Source: Lacinutrix sp. Bg11-31 (GTDB lineage Bacteria > Bacteroidota > Bacteroidia > Flavobacteriales > Flavobacteriaceae). From it: DNA of 64,000 nucleotides. Below the pieces are notes generated by a model that saw only the letters and a program-made list of their open reading frames with translations, had not been told where the DNA came from and searched no databases. Of this stretch, positions 16,410-25,364 are shown in pieces (the stretch's first letter is position 1; every line of letters begins with the position of its first letter). Both the position numbers and the translations under genes were made by a program. The DNA is taken from assembly GCF_002831665.1 (NCBI RefSeq), contig NZ_CP025118.1, positions 992,001 to 1,056,000 on the forward strand, in the 5' to 3' direction.

Positions 16410-17894
16410 TTAGAGGGTTAAACTTTGTAAATATTTTTCACCATTTTCAATATGCTGTTGTCTTTTTTCTTGTGGCATTTTATCAAACATAGCAACCAAC
16501 ATTCCTAATCTTGGATTTTTCTTAAAGAAACCGCGATGTGTATCCATAAATCGCCAAAATAATCCATCCCAAACGGCTTGCCATTCGCCTTTCTTATAAT
16601 TGCTCATTTTCATTAAGTAGTTACTACCACTTATATAGGGTTTTGAAGCCATTAATCCGCCATCTGCAAACTGACTCATTCCATACACATTTGGCACCAT
16701 TACCCAATCATAGCTATCTATAAAGAGTTCCATAAACCAACGGTATACTTCGTCTGGATCAAATTCGCAAAGCATCATAAAATTGCCCAACACCATTAAG
16801 CGTTCTATATGATGGCAATAACCTGTTTCTAGTGTTTTTTTAATGGTTTGATCTATTGGGTAAATACCTGTTGTTCCATCATAAAATGACTTCGGAATTT
16901 TTTTAGTGAATCCCCAAAAATTACGTGTTCGTTCATCACTTCCTCTGCTTTCATACATGCCACGTATAAACTCGCGCCAACCTATTATTTGACGCACAAA
17001 ACCTTCTAATGAATTAATAGGGATATTATTTGCTTTCGCGAAAGTGATACTTTGTTCAATGATATTTTTAGGTGTAATCAAACCCACATTTAGCATTGGT
17101 GTTAATACACTATGATTTAATATAGAATTCTCTGCTACAATAGCATCTTCATAGGTCCCAAATTCTAAGAAACGTTGTTCTAAAAACTGCTGAAACCATT
17201 GTTTAGAGGTCTTAAAATTTGTTGGATATAAAGAGTTCTCACTGAGTTGGCCAATATTTTTTGAGAAGTTTTTATTTACATAATCAAGCGCTTCTTTGTA
17301 AAAGGAATCAACGTCTGGAAATTGAATTGCTGGTGGTATTTTTTTTGCAGGATATTTTTTTCTGTTTTCAGTATCAAAAGTCCATTTTCCGCCAGTTGGC
17401 TTTCCGTCTGAATCAATAAGAATATGCCTTTTAGTTCTTTGGTCTGTATAGAAAGACGTTTGGTGGTATTTCTTTTTATCACTTCGGAAAAAAGGCTGTA
17501 AATCTTCTTTAGTATTTAAGAATAATGGCGAATCAAAGACGGTTCTTTCAATAGTATTAGCAGTACAGCCTTTCTCAATTCTTTTCTGAAGCCAATTATC
17601 TACAGGATCTATATAGTTAATATTGGTAATACCTTTCGATTTTAAAAACGGAATTAATTCTCGAACATCTGAAATAGTATCTATTGATTCTACATAAACA
17701 ACTTCACTATTTTTAGAAGCTAAAAAAGCTTCGTAATGTTTCATTGTTGCTCTATGATAAGCTATTTTCTGTTTGTGAAAGTTAAATTGCCTAAAGAATA
17801 AAAATTCTTCAATAATATATACAGGAAAACCATTCTCTAAAAGTGGAGACGATTCAAAAAGTTGATGCGGAAAAATTAGATTTACTTTTTTCAT
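16410..17894 (-). CDS. Cryptochrome/photolyase, FeS-BCP ((6-4) photolyase) type lacking Fe-S cysteines
   Basis: 494 aa. N-terminal Rossmann domain, then a FAD-binding helical domain with signatures of the prokaryotic (6-4) photolyase class: QIIGWREFIRGMYESRGS, GYCHHIERLMVLGNFMMLCE, WVMVPNVYGMSQFADGGLM and SGSNYLMKMSNY. In characterised members (Agrobacterium PhrB, Rhodobacter CryB) four Cys hold a [4Fe-4S] cluster, three of them just after the SDY/SNY segment. Here that segment reads SNYKKGEWQAVWDGLFWRF with no Cys, and the earlier ligand region reads GTTGIYPIDQTI, also without Cys. It therefore probably folds without the cluster. It lies directly after DUF2256, with its ATG adjacent to that gene's stop. 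Confidence 0.85.
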   Translation of the reverse strand: MKKVNLIFPHQLFESSPLLENGFPVYIIEEFLFFRQFNFHKQKIAYHRATMKHYEAFLASKNSEVVYVESIDTISDVRELIPFLKSKGITNINYIDPVDNWLQKRIEKGCTANTIERTVFDSPLFLNTKEDLQPFFRSDKKKYHQTSFYTDQRTKRHILIDSDGKPTGGKWTFDTENRKKYPAKKIPPAIQFPDVDSFYKEALDYVNKNFSKNIGQLSENSLYPTNFKTSKQWFQQFLEQRFLEFGTYEDAIVAENSILNHSVLTPMLNVGLITPKNIIEQSITFAKANNIPINSLEGFVRQIIGWREFIRGMYESRGSDERTRNFWGFTKKIPKSFYDGTTGIYPIDQTIKKTLETGYCHHIERLMVLGNFMMLCEFDPDEVYRWFMELFIDSYDWVMVPNVYGMSQFADGGLMASKPYISGSNYLMKMSNYKKGEWQAVWDGLFWRFMDTHRGFFKKNPRLGMLVAMFDKMPQEKRQQHIENGEKYLQSLTL

Positions 17895-18026
17895 TTATGT
17901 TTTATTTCTTCTACAACGTTCGCTACAATATTTTACTTCCTCCCAATTCTTTTCCCATTTTTTACGCCATGTAAAAGGTCTGTCGCAGACCACACATATC
18001 TTTTGTGGTAAATTGGTTTTTTTCAT
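17895..18026 (-). CDS. DUF2256 zinc-ribbon-like small protein
   Basis: 43 aa, too short for ordinary ORF lists. Reads [20 protein letters not shown], a Trp/Lys-rich linker and [12 protein letters not shown]: two Cys-x-x-Cys-type pairs that would bind zinc. The family commonly sits next to photolyase genes. Its ATG (18024-18026) overlaps the stop of the upstream photolyase in an ATGA arrangement, and its stop directly adjoins the next photolyase start, so it is translationally coupled to both. Confidence 0.9.
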   Translation of the reverse strand: MKKTNLPQKICVVCDRPFTWRKKWEKNWEEVKYCSERCRRNKT

Positions 18027-19483
18027 CGTCTTTTATTTACGTGTGTTGCTAAAATGCTGTTTTTTTCAGCGTTAACTGCTGGATGCTTTTTATGGCCCCA
18101 AATTTTATCTCTTGCCATTTTAGCACTTGCTTTAAGATCAACTATTGGCAATGGGTAATCTACACCAATGGTTACACCACAAAAGGTTTGCTCCATAGCG
18201 CTCATTGTCCAAGGTTCATGAATGTACCTTTCTGGAACATTCTCTAATTCAGGAATCCATTTTTTAATGAATATCCCTTTAGCATCGTGCTCTTCTGAAT
18301 TTTTTACAGGATTATAAAGTCGTACGGTGTTAATGCCTGTGGTTCCTGCTTGCATTTGAAATTGCGGATAGTGAATACCAGGTTCATAATCTAAAAACTG
18401 ACGTGCTAAATGATACACACCATCTCGCCAATCTTGATCTAAATTTAAGGTTAAAAAGGAAACAACCATGGCACGCATTCTAAAATTAATCCATCCTGTT
18501 TGTTCAACAGCACGCATACAGGCATCTATTAAGGGATAGCCAGTTTGTCCTGTTCTCCAAGCTTTAATATATGTTTCGTTCTTTTTGTGCGCTAACAGTT
18601 CGTACCCTTTATTAATACATAACGTTTCATAGATACATGCTACTTCAAATTTTTGGATGAAATGACAATGCCAATGTAAACGTGTTAGCATTCCAGAAAA
18701 GGCGCGATTGTTTGCTGTTCCGTTTGGATGTGTGCCTACAAACTGAAACACTTGCTTGATACTTATATTTCCCCAAGCAAAATAGGGAGACAATCTACTA
18801 CACCCAATTCTACTTTCTGTAGGTTTAGAAATATGCCTATGATAATTAAAGCCTCTTTTTTGAGTGAAAGACTTCAGATAACGCCACGCATTTTCTTCTC
18901 CTGCAGGTTGATAGTGTTTGGGATAGTTTTCTAATTTAGAAACTAATTCTGAAGGTACTACATAAGAATGTTCTAGTGTATTTAGTTCTGAAACTGAATA
19001 GCTGTTTTTTATAACAGGCGCGTGCATTGTAGCGTGCCATCGCTTATTCCAAGTATCTCTATTTTTAAGCCCTCTTATAATACCATCTCGCTGACTTTCT
19101 TTCCAAACAATGTTACTATTATCACAAAATTGTTTGATTTGTTTATCACGTTTCCAAGTGGTTTTTGTACCACTTTCTTGATAACTAAAAAGTTGTTGAA
19201 TAGAATAGTTTTTACTAAGAAAAGTAAAGATCTCTGTGGCTTCTCCATAAAAAACATCAACACAACGATTGTAGTTTTTTAAGCGGTTATTAAGTGATTT
19301 TATAGAATGATACACAAACTGTAAATGTCTTAAATTCGTATCTGGATACTCAATAATATTGGGTTCAAAAAGGTAGATAATAAGATACGGAATGCCTGCT
19401 TGCGCTGCGCTATGCAAAGGTTCGTGATCTTGCAATCGCAAGTCTCGTTTTAACCAAACTATATTTATGGGTTTTGTATTCAA
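18023..19483 (-). CDS. Deoxyribodipyrimidine photolyase/cryptochrome (class I-like)
   Basis: 486 aa. N-terminal photolyase alpha/beta domain starts [20 protein letters not shown]; the FAD-binding domain follows with [64 protein letters not shown] and [21 protein letters not shown]. These are the conserved FAD/DNA-lesion contacts of the family. It should use blue/near-UV light to repair pyrimidine dimers or act as a photoreceptor; the exact lesion class cannot be decided here. It is coupled to DUF2256 downstream and overlaps the upstream FAD protein by 4 bp. Confidence 0.9.
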   Translation of the reverse strand: MNTKPINIVWLKRDLRLQDHEPLHSAAQAGIPYLIIYLFEPNIIEYPDTNLRHLQFVYHSIKSLNNRLKNYNRCVDVFYGEATEIFTFLSKNYSIQQLFSYQESGTKTTWKRDKQIKQFCDNSNIVWKESQRDGIIRGLKNRDTWNKRWHATMHAPVIKNSYSVSELNTLEHSYVVPSELVSKLENYPKHYQPAGEENAWRYLKSFTQKRGFNYHRHISKPTESRIGCSRLSPYFAWGNISIKQVFQFVGTHPNGTANNRAFSGMLTRLHWHCHFIQKFEVACIYETLCINKGYELLAHKKNETYIKAWRTGQTGYPLIDACMRAVEQTGWINFRMRAMVVSFLTLNLDQDWRDGVYHLARQFLDYEPGIHYPQFQMQAGTTGINTVRLYNPVKNSEEHDAKGIFIKKWIPELENVPERYIHEPWTMSAMEQTFCGVTIGVDYPLPIVDLKASAKMARDKIWGHKKHPAVNAEKNSILATHVNKRR

Positions 19484-20595
19484 AATATAATTTCCTTTTT
19501 ACACTTTTTCCAAAAAGAAAAGAAAGAAGGGGAGTAGCCTTTTACAGAAAATAGCCAATCTCTTTGCGTTTCAATACCTTGGTAATGTTTGTTTAAAGGG
19601 TGTTCTTTGTAATAGATACTTTCTAAATTATATGTGGTTTTAAGGGCATTAAATTCTCCCACAAATAGTTGAATATTTTCTATGTTTTTTGAAAGACCAA
19701 TTATAAAATTAATCGTGTTTTGAGATACTGGATAGTCTTCAAAATGCGAAGGCTCTAATAAAAAAACGCGATTTGCTGGTTGTTCCTTTTTCCAAATTGG
19801 GTCTAAGTTGTAGAAATTATAAATAAGCGTAGGTAGCTCTTTATTTATACGTATCGATTTTGGTTCTGGAAGCGGCGTTTTTAATTCTAATTTTTCTGAA
19901 GGTAACAATACAGTAGGTATTGCTAAGTTTTTAAAATCATCATAAGATACATCTAAAAAAGTGCCCGTTTGGTCACTATAACAAAAGGTATTAATGTTTT
20001 CTTGATTTGCATAATACTTTTTATTGCTATTTGCTCCTGCAACCCATTGCCAGCTTAATGCATTGCTAGCCCAATCTGCATCTAATAAATGATAGTACAT
20101 CCATTTAGCAGGATGTTTCCAATGATTTTGACCAATGTTACAAGCAATTGAAGCCATGTACATTCTTAAATGATTATGAAGGTAGCCTGTTTTGTAAAAT
20201 TGTTCAATGCTATTGTCTATCGCTATAATACCCGTATTCGCATTCGCTAAATTTTTGGAAATTCCGTTTGTTACAACTGGAGTTTGAGTATGCTTTATAT
20301 CTTGATTTATAGCATCTCCTTTGGCAATCCAAACCTGTTGCCAATAATCTCGCCACGCGAGCTCTTGAATAAATTTTAATATAGTATTTGGTTGAAAACC
20401 AAGTTTTAATAATTCTTGATAAACAAATTTTGTAGAAATAACACCACGAGAAATATAAGGCGATAAATAACTTACTGCACCATCTATATAATCTCTAGAT
20501 TTACCATAACCAACAGGATCTATGGTTGCTATTCTATTTAGTATAGCATTATATTCTGCTGGAAAATGCATTTTTATATTTGTATCGTTTTGCAT
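19480..20595 (-). CDS. Photolyase-related FAD-binding domain protein
   Basis: 371 aa. The N-terminal two thirds is a cryptochrome/photolyase FAD domain without the preceding antenna domain (GAVSYLSPYISRGVISTKFV, ELAWRDYWQQVW, HNHLRMYMASIACNIG, SNALSWQWVAGANSNKKYYANQENI). The last ~120 residues (RVFLLEPSHFEDYPVS ... RDWLFSVKGYSPSFFSFWK) resemble a small alpha/beta domain placed after instead of before the FAD domain. It is the promoter-proximal photolyase-family gene of the block and overlaps the next gene by 4 bp. Repair activity is uncertain; a light-sensing or accessory role is possible. Confidence 0.8.
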   Translation of the reverse strand: MQNDTNIKMHFPAEYNAILNRIATIDPVGYGKSRDYIDGAVSYLSPYISRGVISTKFVYQELLKLGFQPNTILKFIQELAWRDYWQQVWIAKGDAINQDIKHTQTPVVTNGISKNLANANTGIIAIDNSIEQFYKTGYLHNHLRMYMASIACNIGQNHWKHPAKWMYYHLLDADWASNALSWQWVAGANSNKKYYANQENINTFCYSDQTGTFLDVSYDDFKNLAIPTVLLPSEKLELKTPLPEPKSIRINKELPTLIYNFYNLDPIWKKEQPANRVFLLEPSHFEDYPVSQNTINFIIGLSKNIENIQLFVGEFNALKTTYNLESIYYKEHPLNKHYQGIETQRDWLFSVKGYSPSFFSFWKKCKKEIIF

Positions 20596-20619
20596 TAACG
20601 TTTACTAATGTTATTTTTC

Positions 20620-20784
20620 TTATTTTAGCTTCTCTATTTTTTTCATAAGCTCTTCAGCTTCAAATACCTTTTGATCGCTTAGTTTTCTATTAGTTGAAGA
20701 AAGACTATGTGCTTCTTTAGTAAGTTTTTGATATTGTTCATACAACTTATCTTTTTCTGATTTCTTTTTAAATAATCCAAACAT
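20620..20784 (-). CDS. Lacal_2735-family small protein
   Basis: 54 aa from ATG at 20784: MFGLFKKKSEKDKLYEQYQK, then a helical region ending AEELMKKIEKLK. This matches the small Flavobacteriaceae-restricted Lacal_2735 family. The longer frame upstream (to 20829) adds a hydrophobic stretch that is not part of the family, so the internal ATG is preferred. It lies 24 bp before the photolyase-related FAD gene and may lead that operon. Function unknown. Confidence 0.75.
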   Translation of the reverse strand: MFGLFKKKSEKDKLYEQYQKLTKEAHSLSSTNRKLSDQKVFEAEELMKKIEKLK

Positions 20785-20829
20785 AATAGTAAGTTTTATA
20801 TGGTGTTTTAATAATAAAATATAAAGCAA

Positions 20830-21496
20830 AAATACAAAATGTTTAACGTTTAATAGTTAATATTAAACAAAATAAAAAAATTAAATTATGAATTTAATGG
20901 AATACTCTTGCCAGAAAAGACGATAGGAGCGGAGTAGAAATGTATATATAATGTAAATATTCAGTTAACCTCTGTTTTATTTATTAATATTACCACTACT
21001 GTTGATGGTATTAATATTAGTGTAAACTTAATACTAATAACAATTACAGGCTTTAATTTGGTGTTGGAGGTTTATTATATGCAAATATTTAATAACTACT
21101 ATTTAGCCACTTTTAAGTTCTGTCGAATATTTACTTCCTATTTTTATTATAAACACTGCTCTTTCTTTTTCTAGTAATCAACAAGAAATAGAGCTTTTAG
21201 AAATCGAAAAAAAAGTGCTAAAGCATTTACAGTTTATACTGCTACAGCTGCGGCTTTTTGAAGGCATCAAAATTTTAATTATGTTAATTTGAATCTAGAA
21301 ATGAAAGACCATTATTTACAAATGAAAAACTTGGCATATTTTGCTTTGGGTTTGGCAGATGGAAGTTTGTTTGAAGATTAAGTTAATTACAATTATTTTC
21401 ATGAATTAGTCTCCATGTGTTTTATACAAAATCATTAAAAAGAATAAAAGATTTATAGTAGTTTTGTGATTTATAACTATCCATAAATTCTGAAAT
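20830..21496. other. Gene-free stretch with repeat fragment and gene remnant
   Basis: 20891-20950 is the 3' part of the modular repeat (TTTAATGGAATACTC, AAGACGATAGGAGCGGAGT). Around 21170-21382 broken frames read SSNQQEIELLEIEKKVLKHL and, in another frame, LEMKDHYLQMKNLAYFALGL ADGSLFED, which look like pieces of a decayed coding gene of unknown family. No intact gene. Confidence 0.45.
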
Positions 21497-22096
21497 TTGT
21501 TAGATAAAAGACAACAATTACCACAAGAACAATTAATAGATACAGATTATTTTATTTACTGTTTAGAAGCGGTTGAAGATATAGAAATAGATACCGTTAC
21601 CGAAGCACAACAAAAACTAGAACAATTATCCATGCAATATGGTGTAGCCAGTATTTATAATACATGCGACACTATTGAAGGATTAGAATCTAACTTAAAT
21701 GCATTGGCTTTAGATGACCATAATTTTAAAGACTACGAAATAATTTACTTGGTTATTACAGGTGAAGCAAATAGTATTTGCTTAAACGATTACTACTATA
21801 GTTTACAAGAAATTGCAGAAATTTTTGAAGGACGATTACAAGGTAAGATTCTACATTTTTCGAATGCAAAAGTTTTAGACTTAGACGAAGAAGAAGCACA
21901 ATATTTTTTGGATGTTACTGGTGCAAAAGGCGTTTCTGGTTACGGTAATGAAAGAATTGGAATAACTAGCTCAAATCTTGATATAGTATTCTTTAATTTA
22001 TTTACCGAAGATGATAATATGTTAAATGTTGTGGAAGAGTTGCATCAAAAACATTACAAAATGTGTAAACTACTTGATTTTAGATTGTACTATTAA
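21497..22096 (+). CDS. DUF6642-like protein (caspase/CHAT-like layout, uncertain)
   Basis: 199 aa, starting at TTG 21497 because no ATG precedes the conserved-looking YFIYCLEAVEDIEIDTVTEA. The body has YGVASIYNTCDTIEGLESNL, DYEIIYLVITGEANSICL, YYYSLQEIAEIFEGRLQGKI and LDVTGAKGVSGYG, which I associate with the DUF6642 family of Bacteroidota. The order (HG-like position, then GKILHFSNA, then GAKGVSGY) resembles CHAT/caspase-like folds, but the His and Cys expected there are Thr (ITGE) and Asn (SNAK) here, so any peptidase activity is doubtful. It is followed at 22 bp by a copy of the modular repeat. Confidence 0.6.
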   Translation: MLDKRQQLPQEQLIDTDYFIYCLEAVEDIEIDTVTEAQQKLEQLSMQYGVASIYNTCDTIEGLESNLNALALDDHNFKDYEIIYLVITGEANSICLNDYYYSLQEIAEIFEGRLQGKILHFSNAKVLDLDEEEAQYFLDVTGAKGVSGYGNERIGITSSNLDIVFFNLFTEDDNMLNVVEELHQKHYKMCKLLDFRLYY

Positions 22097-22117
22097 ACTG
22101 AGGATTATATCTAATTG

Positions 22118-22280
22118 GCACTATAATGTATCGCGTTATGTAACCAGAATCTTGGTTAAAAGCGAAAGGTTCTTCTTCAGTTTCTTAAAAAAATTATTCT
22201 AAAATGTTTCTTTACTATGTTAATGGAACACTCTTTTTGCTTAGCGACGATTGGAGAAAAGTGAAATGTGCTTGGAATGG
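22118..22280 (+). repeat. Modular intergenic repeat, right module (copy 2)
   Basis: GCACTATAATGTATCGCGTT, ATGTAACCAGAATC, GGTTAAAAGCGAAAGG, ATGTTAATGGAACACTC, GCGACGATTGGAG and a GGAATGG end. It closely matches the copy at 12751 through the T/A-rich middle as well. It starts 21 bp after the DUF6642-like gene, same orientation. Confidence 0.85.
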
Positions 22281-22387
22281 CATTAAAAATCAGACATTCA
22301 AATAAAAGCACAAAAAGTGTAATTCCCTTTATTTAATATTAACATTATTTTTATAAAATAGGAAAATTCACTATCTTAATAAGAAAA

Positions 22388-23662
22388 ATGAAATCAACTA
22401 CAATATTCTTAGTTCTAATAACACTTATAGTATCATTAAGTATTACAGCCCAAAATTCAAGTTTAGATTGTAATGCTTCAGAAGTTAATGATATATATTT
22501 TCAACAACACCCAAAATCTTTAAATGAATACAAACAGTTTAATGAGTATTCAAAAAAATTTATTAATAACCTAAAACAGAATAAATTATCACGCACAACT
22601 TCGTATGTAATTCCTGTTGTTGTGCATGTTTATGGAGAAGTTCAAGGTGGACTACCAGTAGATTATCAAACAATAGTAAATACTATAGCACAAGTAAATG
22701 AAGAATTTCAAGGTTTAAATACAGATTATAATACAGTTGATGCTTATTTTATGGGAATTAGAGGTTCTTTAGATATAGAATTTAAACTAGCAACACTAGA
22801 TCCGGATGGAAATTGTACAGATGGTGTTGTTTTTCATTCTGTAGCATCAGGGCAAGCAAACTATAATAGCACTATCGTTCCAAACGATGCTTGGGACAAC
22901 TATAAGTATATGAATATTTATATTACTAATGATCTCTATGCAAATGGATATCTCTTTTACAATGGTGTAGCATGGTATCCAAGTACACAAATGTCAGATG
23001 ACAATATAGCTAGAGTTGTATATAATGGAATTTATTTAACAGGTAATACAGATAGTGAAACCGCTTCTATATTAACACATGAGATTGGCCATTTTTTTAA
23101 TTTAATCCATACTCATGAAGGAGACTGTGGAAATTTAGATCAAGTAATGGATACTCCTGCGGAAATACTATATTCTGATATACAAAATTTTTGCTCTCAA
23201 AACGTTCAATGCGGTAATAATGTTAATTATGAAAATTATATGGGCTATAAAGCCTATTATGGTGGTTGCTATAAAATGTTTACTCAAGGTCAAATTAATA
23301 GAGTTATAGCGGCATTAAATCATCCTACAAGACAACCATTATGGCAACCTTCAAATTTAATAGCAACTGGTGTAAATATTGACTGCAATTTAAGTGTTAT
23401 TGATTTTACACTAGAAAATAAAGTGATTATTTACCCAAATCCAACAAATGATTCTTTCAATATCATGAGTAATGCTTTTAATGGTGAAGATATTCTTATA
23501 AATATATATACCATATTAGGGCAAAAAGTATATCAAAAAGAATATAAAAATGCAGAGAGTAGTTTAACTATTGAAAATTCAATTAAATCATCAGGATATT
23601 ATATAGTAAAAGTGATATTAAAAAATGGGAAGCAAATTAATATTCCGCTAATAAAAAAATAA
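22388..23662 (+). CDS. Secreted M43-family zinc metalloprotease with T9SS sorting domain
   Basis: 424 aa. Signal peptide MKSTTIFLVLITLIVSLSIT ending AQ. The zinc site HEIGHFFNLIHTHEGDC fits the extended HExxHxxxxxH of the pappalysin-like M43 family, with a Met-turn candidate ENYMGYKAYY downstream and paired Cys. The last ~75 residues (KVIIYPNPTNDSFNIMS ... GYYIVKVILKNGKQINIPLIKK) form a type IX secretion C-terminal sorting domain, so the enzyme should be exported through T9SS to the surface or medium. It stands alone between two repeat copies. Confidence 0.92.
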   Translation: MKSTTIFLVLITLIVSLSITAQNSSLDCNASEVNDIYFQQHPKSLNEYKQFNEYSKKFINNLKQNKLSRTTSYVIPVVVHVYGEVQGGLPVDYQTIVNTIAQVNEEFQGLNTDYNTVDAYFMGIRGSLDIEFKLATLDPDGNCTDGVVFHSVASGQANYNSTIVPNDAWDNYKYMNIYITNDLYANGYLFYNGVAWYPSTQMSDDNIARVVYNGIYLTGNTDSETASILTHEIGHFFNLIHTHEGDCGNLDQVMDTPAEILYSDIQNFCSQNVQCGNNVNYENYMGYKAYYGGCYKMFTQGQINRVIAALNHPTRQPLWQPSNLIATGVNIDCNLSVIDFTLENKVIIYPNPTNDSFNIMSNAFNGEDILINIYTILGQKVYQKEYKNAESSLTIENSIKSSGYYIVKVILKNGKQINIPLIKK

Positions 23663-23725
23663 TTTTCAAACGGATTTTTATGTTAGCAATTTTATTTAAA
23701 ATTTTTATAGTTTAATTAAAAAGCT

Positions 23726-24006
23726 AAATTAATTACCCAAGTACAAACGTTTGTTATGAAAACAACACATACTGGAATATTTTACATAATACTGCATTAT
23801 AGCTATCAAATGGATAAACTACTCTTATTAACTAAACAATACATTTGCACTATAATGTTATGTTACTTCGCTTTGGCTAAAAGCGAGCGACATAAACCAA
23901 ATAATTATTTCTTTTTTTCTTTTCTAAATTTTATTTAAAAAAGTAATTGAATACGCTTTGCCCGAAACGACAATAGGAGTGAAGTGGGAATGTGTAAGGA
24001 ATGTGG
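23726..24006 (+). repeat. Modular intergenic repeat, left arm plus right module (copy 3)
   Basis: Starts with AATTACCCAAGTACAAACGT, which recurs at about 47283, then GGAATATTTTACATAATACT with GCATTATAGCTAT (left arm), GCACTATAATGTTATGTTAC (worn right arm), GGCTAAAAGCGAGCG, and TAATTGAATACGC / GACAATAGGAGTGAAGT / GGAATGTG. Downstream of the protease gene. The short open frame running through it is not considered coding. Confidence 0.8.
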
Positions 24007-24200
24007 TTATTTCCTACCTATTGAATAATTAATTATCTTTTTAAAATCTATAATCTCATTTTTTTAATTTCTCATTTGCATTTTCAATCAATTCATTTTA
24101 AAGTCTTTTTTTTCTCTTTTTTATTCAAAATAGATGAAGCTATTTATTTGATAAGAATATAAAAATGTAATGCTTCTTTAGGTCTTTTGCTTCTAAAAAA

Positions 24201-24317
24201 GAGTATAAAATCAGGTATTTATACTCTATTTCATCTTTTTAATTATACTTAATTTGAGCTATCTTAAATGAAAGCTTTCAATTTTATATTATAATAAGAA
24301 TAACTAAAGGTTTAAGA
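24201..24317 (+). promoter_or_regulatory. Upstream regulatory region of the biosynthetic cluster (copy 2 of the shared element)
   Basis: GAGTATAAA (24201-24209), 8 bases, TTTATACTC (24218-24226): a perfect 9-bp inverted repeat. The right half lies in GGTATTTATACTCTAT (24214-24229), identical to 7907-7922 upstream of the tyrosinase. TTAATTTG (24249-24256) follows at -7 spacing, then TATCTTAAAT (24260-24269), AAGCTTTCAATTTTATA and GTTTAAGA (24310-24317), all mirrored in copy 1. This looks like an operator for a dimeric activator overlapping the -33 region. Confidence 0.65.
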
Positions 24318-24345
24318 TGTTTTTTATAACTATTAATACATTAAA

Positions 24346-24513
24346 ATGAGTGATTTAAGTACAGCATCAACTTAGTATAGAGGAATCCGAAACATGTTCA
24401 CAAAAACAGATATAGATTATATGTCACCACATGAGATTCTATTAAATAATTATTTTCAAATTTATAGTAAGAATTCACTATTTTTTTGTTTTAAAATATA
24501 CGGAGAAAGCTGA
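24346..24513 (+). pseudogene. Small interrupted ORF at the head of the biosynthetic cluster
   Basis: ATG at 24346 reads MSDLSTAST, then TAG, then continues in the same frame YRGIRNMFTKTDIDYMSPHE and on to a TGA at 24511-24513 (about 55 residues in all). The part after the TAG could also start at the ATG at 24394 (39 aa). It lies right behind the shared regulatory region. It could be a remnant of a gene, a leader, or chance; nothing in it was recognised. Confidence 0.35.
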
Positions 24514-24555
24514 AAATCCATTAAAGAGTAGGCGAAAATTAATAATTGTAAAGTT

Positions 24556-25215
24556 ATGAATGAATTTAATTCTCTTCTTAAGAAGTCAGATTTAAAAGAT
24601 TTTTCTAATCTATTTGAAGAAAGTAAAATGGCAACTTTAAAACAATCGTCAAGTTTACTAACTGAAAGAAAAAGCCTTTTCAATATAAAGCAAGTAGGTA
24701 GCGATTTACTAATTTCTGTTGGTGAAACAGTAGTAATTGGTGAAGAAAAGAATATGAGTATGAGTCTAGAACCGCAAATTATTTCTACTAAAAGTGTTGA
24801 CAAATTCAAACAATGGATTGGAAGAAGCAATAAATATGCGGATAATTATCCTTGGAAAATGCCTTCTAAAGCTTGGAGTACTAAAAAATTCATAGCTTCA
24901 TCAGAACTTAGTGCTACAGAAGTTTCAGATATAGAAAAAGCAGGTTGGATTTATTTATTTAATGATGCTAACAAAGTAGCTGACTACAAAAATGCTATTG
25001 AGCAATTCCGTGGAACTTTTGAAGCTTCACTATATAATTTCCGTAGAATCATCATTCAACCAGGAGGAAAACTTATTCTAAAAGGTAACCCAGCAGTATT
25101 GTTAATTGAAGAAATGAAAATTCTGGGAAACGGACAATTTGAAACACGTGCAATTTGTCACGCTTCAATAGGAAGTCTTACAAAGACTGAGCAAGCTATA
25201 TTTATTAACAATTAA
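24556..25215 (+). CDS. Scaffold-like protein of the biosynthetic cluster, unknown function
   Basis: 219 aa, no signal peptide. The N-terminal ~100 residues are helical and charged; the C-terminal part (FRRIIIQPGGKLILKGNPAV, LLIEEMKILGNGQFETRAIC) has the short strand-turn pattern seen just before glycine-rich GGN repeats in larger proteins of some bacteria. A separate GGN-repeat protein is indeed encoded 150 bp downstream, so these two may be split parts of one architecture. It is the first intact gene of the cluster. Function unknown; a structural or substrate-presenting role is inference. Confidence 0.65.
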   Translation: MNEFNSLLKKSDLKDFSNLFEESKMATLKQSSSLLTERKSLFNIKQVGSDLLISVGETVVIGEEKNMSMSLEPQIISTKSVDKFKQWIGRSNKYADNYPWKMPSKAWSTKKFIASSELSATEVSDIEKAGWIYLFNDANKVADYKNAIEQFRGTFEASLYNFRRIIIQPGGKLILKGNPAVLLIEEMKILGNGQFETRAICHASIGSLTKTEQAIFINN

Positions 25216-25224
25216 ACGATAGTT

Positions 25225-25350
25225 ATGCCAATAACCTTTAATAAATAGGATCTTATTTCTATTGTATTCAATGATCTTGAAATTAAAGGAATACAAATTT
25301 ACGCTCAAAATTATAGCGCAAGTAACGATCAAAATAGTAACAAAAACTAA
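25225..25350 (+). pseudogene. Small ORF with in-frame TAG
   Basis: ATG at 25225 reads MPITFNK, TAG at 25246-25248, then the same frame continues DLISIVFNDLEIKGIQIYAQ and ends at TAA 25348-25350 (41 sense codons). It fills the gap between the 219-aa gene and the glycine-rich gene, on the same strand. It is likely a decayed small gene of the cluster. Confidence 0.4.
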
Positions 25351-25364
25351 TTAAATTATTTATT

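Noticed and set aside
23756..23938. 60-aa reading frame after the protease gene
   Set aside because: It lies wholly within the modular repeat and is not preserved in the other copies.
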